Virus record (IMG/VR): IMGVR_UViG_3300024346_007619
Location: 1-39,571 of that record
Direction: 5' to 3' (one strand)
DNA: 39,571 bases
DNA from: a virus
Shown here: one piece after another, positions 38,862 to 39,571 of the stretch
Numbering within the stretch: position 1 is the first letter of the stretch
Layout of the letters: every line of letters starts with the position of its first letter
Translations under genes and position numbers: made by a program
The notes under the pieces: model-generated
Databases searched by the model: none
What the model was told of the DNA's origin: nothing
What the model saw: only the letters and a program-made list of their open reading frames with translations

Positions 38862-39571
38862 ACGAATCGCCGTATAGTGCTAGTACTTCCTTAACAGCAT
38901 TATGACGTTCAATATCCTTGGCATTAAATTGCACAATGTCAACGTGCTTCAATCCCTGCTTTCCTCCAAGTAAATTACAAAAATTGATTAATCCATTATC
39001 ATTTAATCTATCTGCTTGAGCTAAGTCTCCTGTTACCACCATTCTAGAATTATCTCCAAGTCTAGTTAACAACATTTTCATTTGGTTTACAGTTGTATTC
39101 TGACACTCGTCAGCGATAATGTAAGCGTTTTTAAATGTTCGGCCTCGCATATAAGCGAGCGGGCTTATTTCGATAGTTCCATCCTCCAACATTTTTGCAA
39201 TGTCTTTTTGTTGGTAATACTCTCCTAAGACGTCGAATATAGGTCGTGTCCAAGGCGCCATCTTTTCATTTAGCGTTCCTGGCAAAAATCCTAAATCTTC
39301 ATCTACACTGACGGCGGGTCTGGTCACAATGATTTTATCAACTTTACCCTCTTGGAACAATCTAATCCCGTTCTGTACGGCTAGCATAGTTTTACCCGTG
39401 CCGGCTGGACCAATGGCTAGGATAATGCTTTTAGCATCATCTTGCAATTTTCTAACGTATAGTTCTTGATTAGCGTTGCGTGGTGATAATTGTACACGTT
39501 GCTTCTTTTGAGGCAAGTATGGTTGAAAATCAATTATGTTAACTTCTGATGTAAAACGTTTTTTCAGTCGT
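38860..39571 (-). CDS. phoH: PhoH-like ATPase (N-terminus outside window)
   Basis: The frame stays open to the right edge of the window; upstream of TTG 39516 the translated residues (KKRFTSEVNIIDFQPYLPQK) continue as PhoH-type sequence, so the true start lies beyond 39571. Seen here: LSPRNANQELYVRKLQDD, Walker A AIGPAGTGKT, VTRPAVSVDEDLGFLPGT, the conserved ISPLAYMRGRTF, Walker B YIIADECQN, and MVVTGDLAQAD. PhoH is a P-loop ATPase; some bacterial relatives, fused to a PIN domain, act on RNA, but its role in phages is not known. It is one of the most common auxiliary genes of marine phages. Its gene points towards the deaminase and shares a terminator with it. Confidence 0.93.
   Translation of the reverse strand, partial: RLKKRFTSEVNIIDFQPYLPQKKQRVQLSPRNANQELYVRKLQDDAKSIILAIGPAGTGKTMLAVQNGIRLFQEGKVDKIIVTRPAVSVDEDLGFLPGTLNEKMAPWTRPIFDVLGEYYQQKDIAKMLEDGTIEISPLAYMRGRTFKNAYIIADECQNTTVNQMKMLLTRLGDNSRMVVTGDLAQADRLNDNGLINFCNLLGGKQGLKHVDIVQFNAKDIERHNAVKEVLALYGDS

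Noticed and set aside
1-39571. tRNA genes, CRISPR arrays, integrase, transposase or attachment sites.
   Set aside because: There is no gap above 110 bases between genes, none of the gaps folds as a tRNA by eye, and no repeat-spacer pattern or recombinase motif was seen.

Overview
The window reads as part of the genome of a large T4-like (myovirus-type) tailed phage, probably related to the marine and freshwater T4-like phages whose best-known members infect cyanobacteria and pelagic proteobacteria. Evidence: a gp44-type clamp loader, a gp31/GroES-like co-chaperonin, PhoH, a phage-type ATP-dependent DNA ligase tail, UvdE, a dCMP deaminase-like enzyme, a 9.9-kb fibre gene with a run of further fibre genes, tightly overlapping genes (ATGA, TAATG), and a recurring T4-late-type promoter box (NATAAATA). 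I see no tRNA, CRISPR, integrase or insertion sequence. The host cannot be named from the sequence.

Layout. (1) 1-2898: 3' end of a DNA ligase (open at the left edge), a small coiled-coil protein, a MazG-like pyrophosphohydrolase, a Bax-inhibitor-1/YccA-like membrane protein, a duplicated-domain protein with a possible capsid-targeting leader, and a Trp-rich unknown. (2) 2899-11769: an unbroken, visibly AT-richer block of five radical SAM proteins (four with N-terminal twitch-type Cys clusters, one with a C-terminal SPASM), two SGNH-hydrolase-like proteins and one glycosyltransferase-like protein. (3) 11766-18717: a strong sigma70-type promoter and a conserved unknown, a fibre protein, two tandem QueD/PTPS-like paralogues, a 52-aa membrane protein, UvdE, a small coiled-coil protein, a histone-H1-like protein on the minus strand, a superoxide dismutase-SGNH fusion, a zinc-ribbon protein (minus) and an A-type Fe-S carrier. 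(4) 18721-35355: five consecutive fibre/structural genes. (5) 35355-39571: small conserved proteins, a DnaE-palm-like fragment, a GroES-like protein, the clamp loader, a FdxA-type 7Fe ferredoxin, a deaminase and, convergent on the minus strand across a shared terminator, PhoH (open at the right edge).

How it may fit together. Replication, repair and nucleotide genes flank a virion module. The most unusual content is the radical SAM block together with an A-type Fe-S carrier and a 7Fe ferredoxin elsewhere in the window. I infer that the phage may carry a modification or biosynthetic pathway plus parts of the Fe-S assembly and electron supply for it; substrate and product are unknown. A second candidate novelty is the SOD-SGNH fusion, which begins with a sequence resembling a T4 prohead-protease-cleaved capsid-targeting leader and is preceded by a late box, as expected of a packaged and injected protein. 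Late boxes lie upstream of at least seven genes; two are back-to-back on opposite strands, and two are so close to the ATG that leaderless late mRNAs are predicted.
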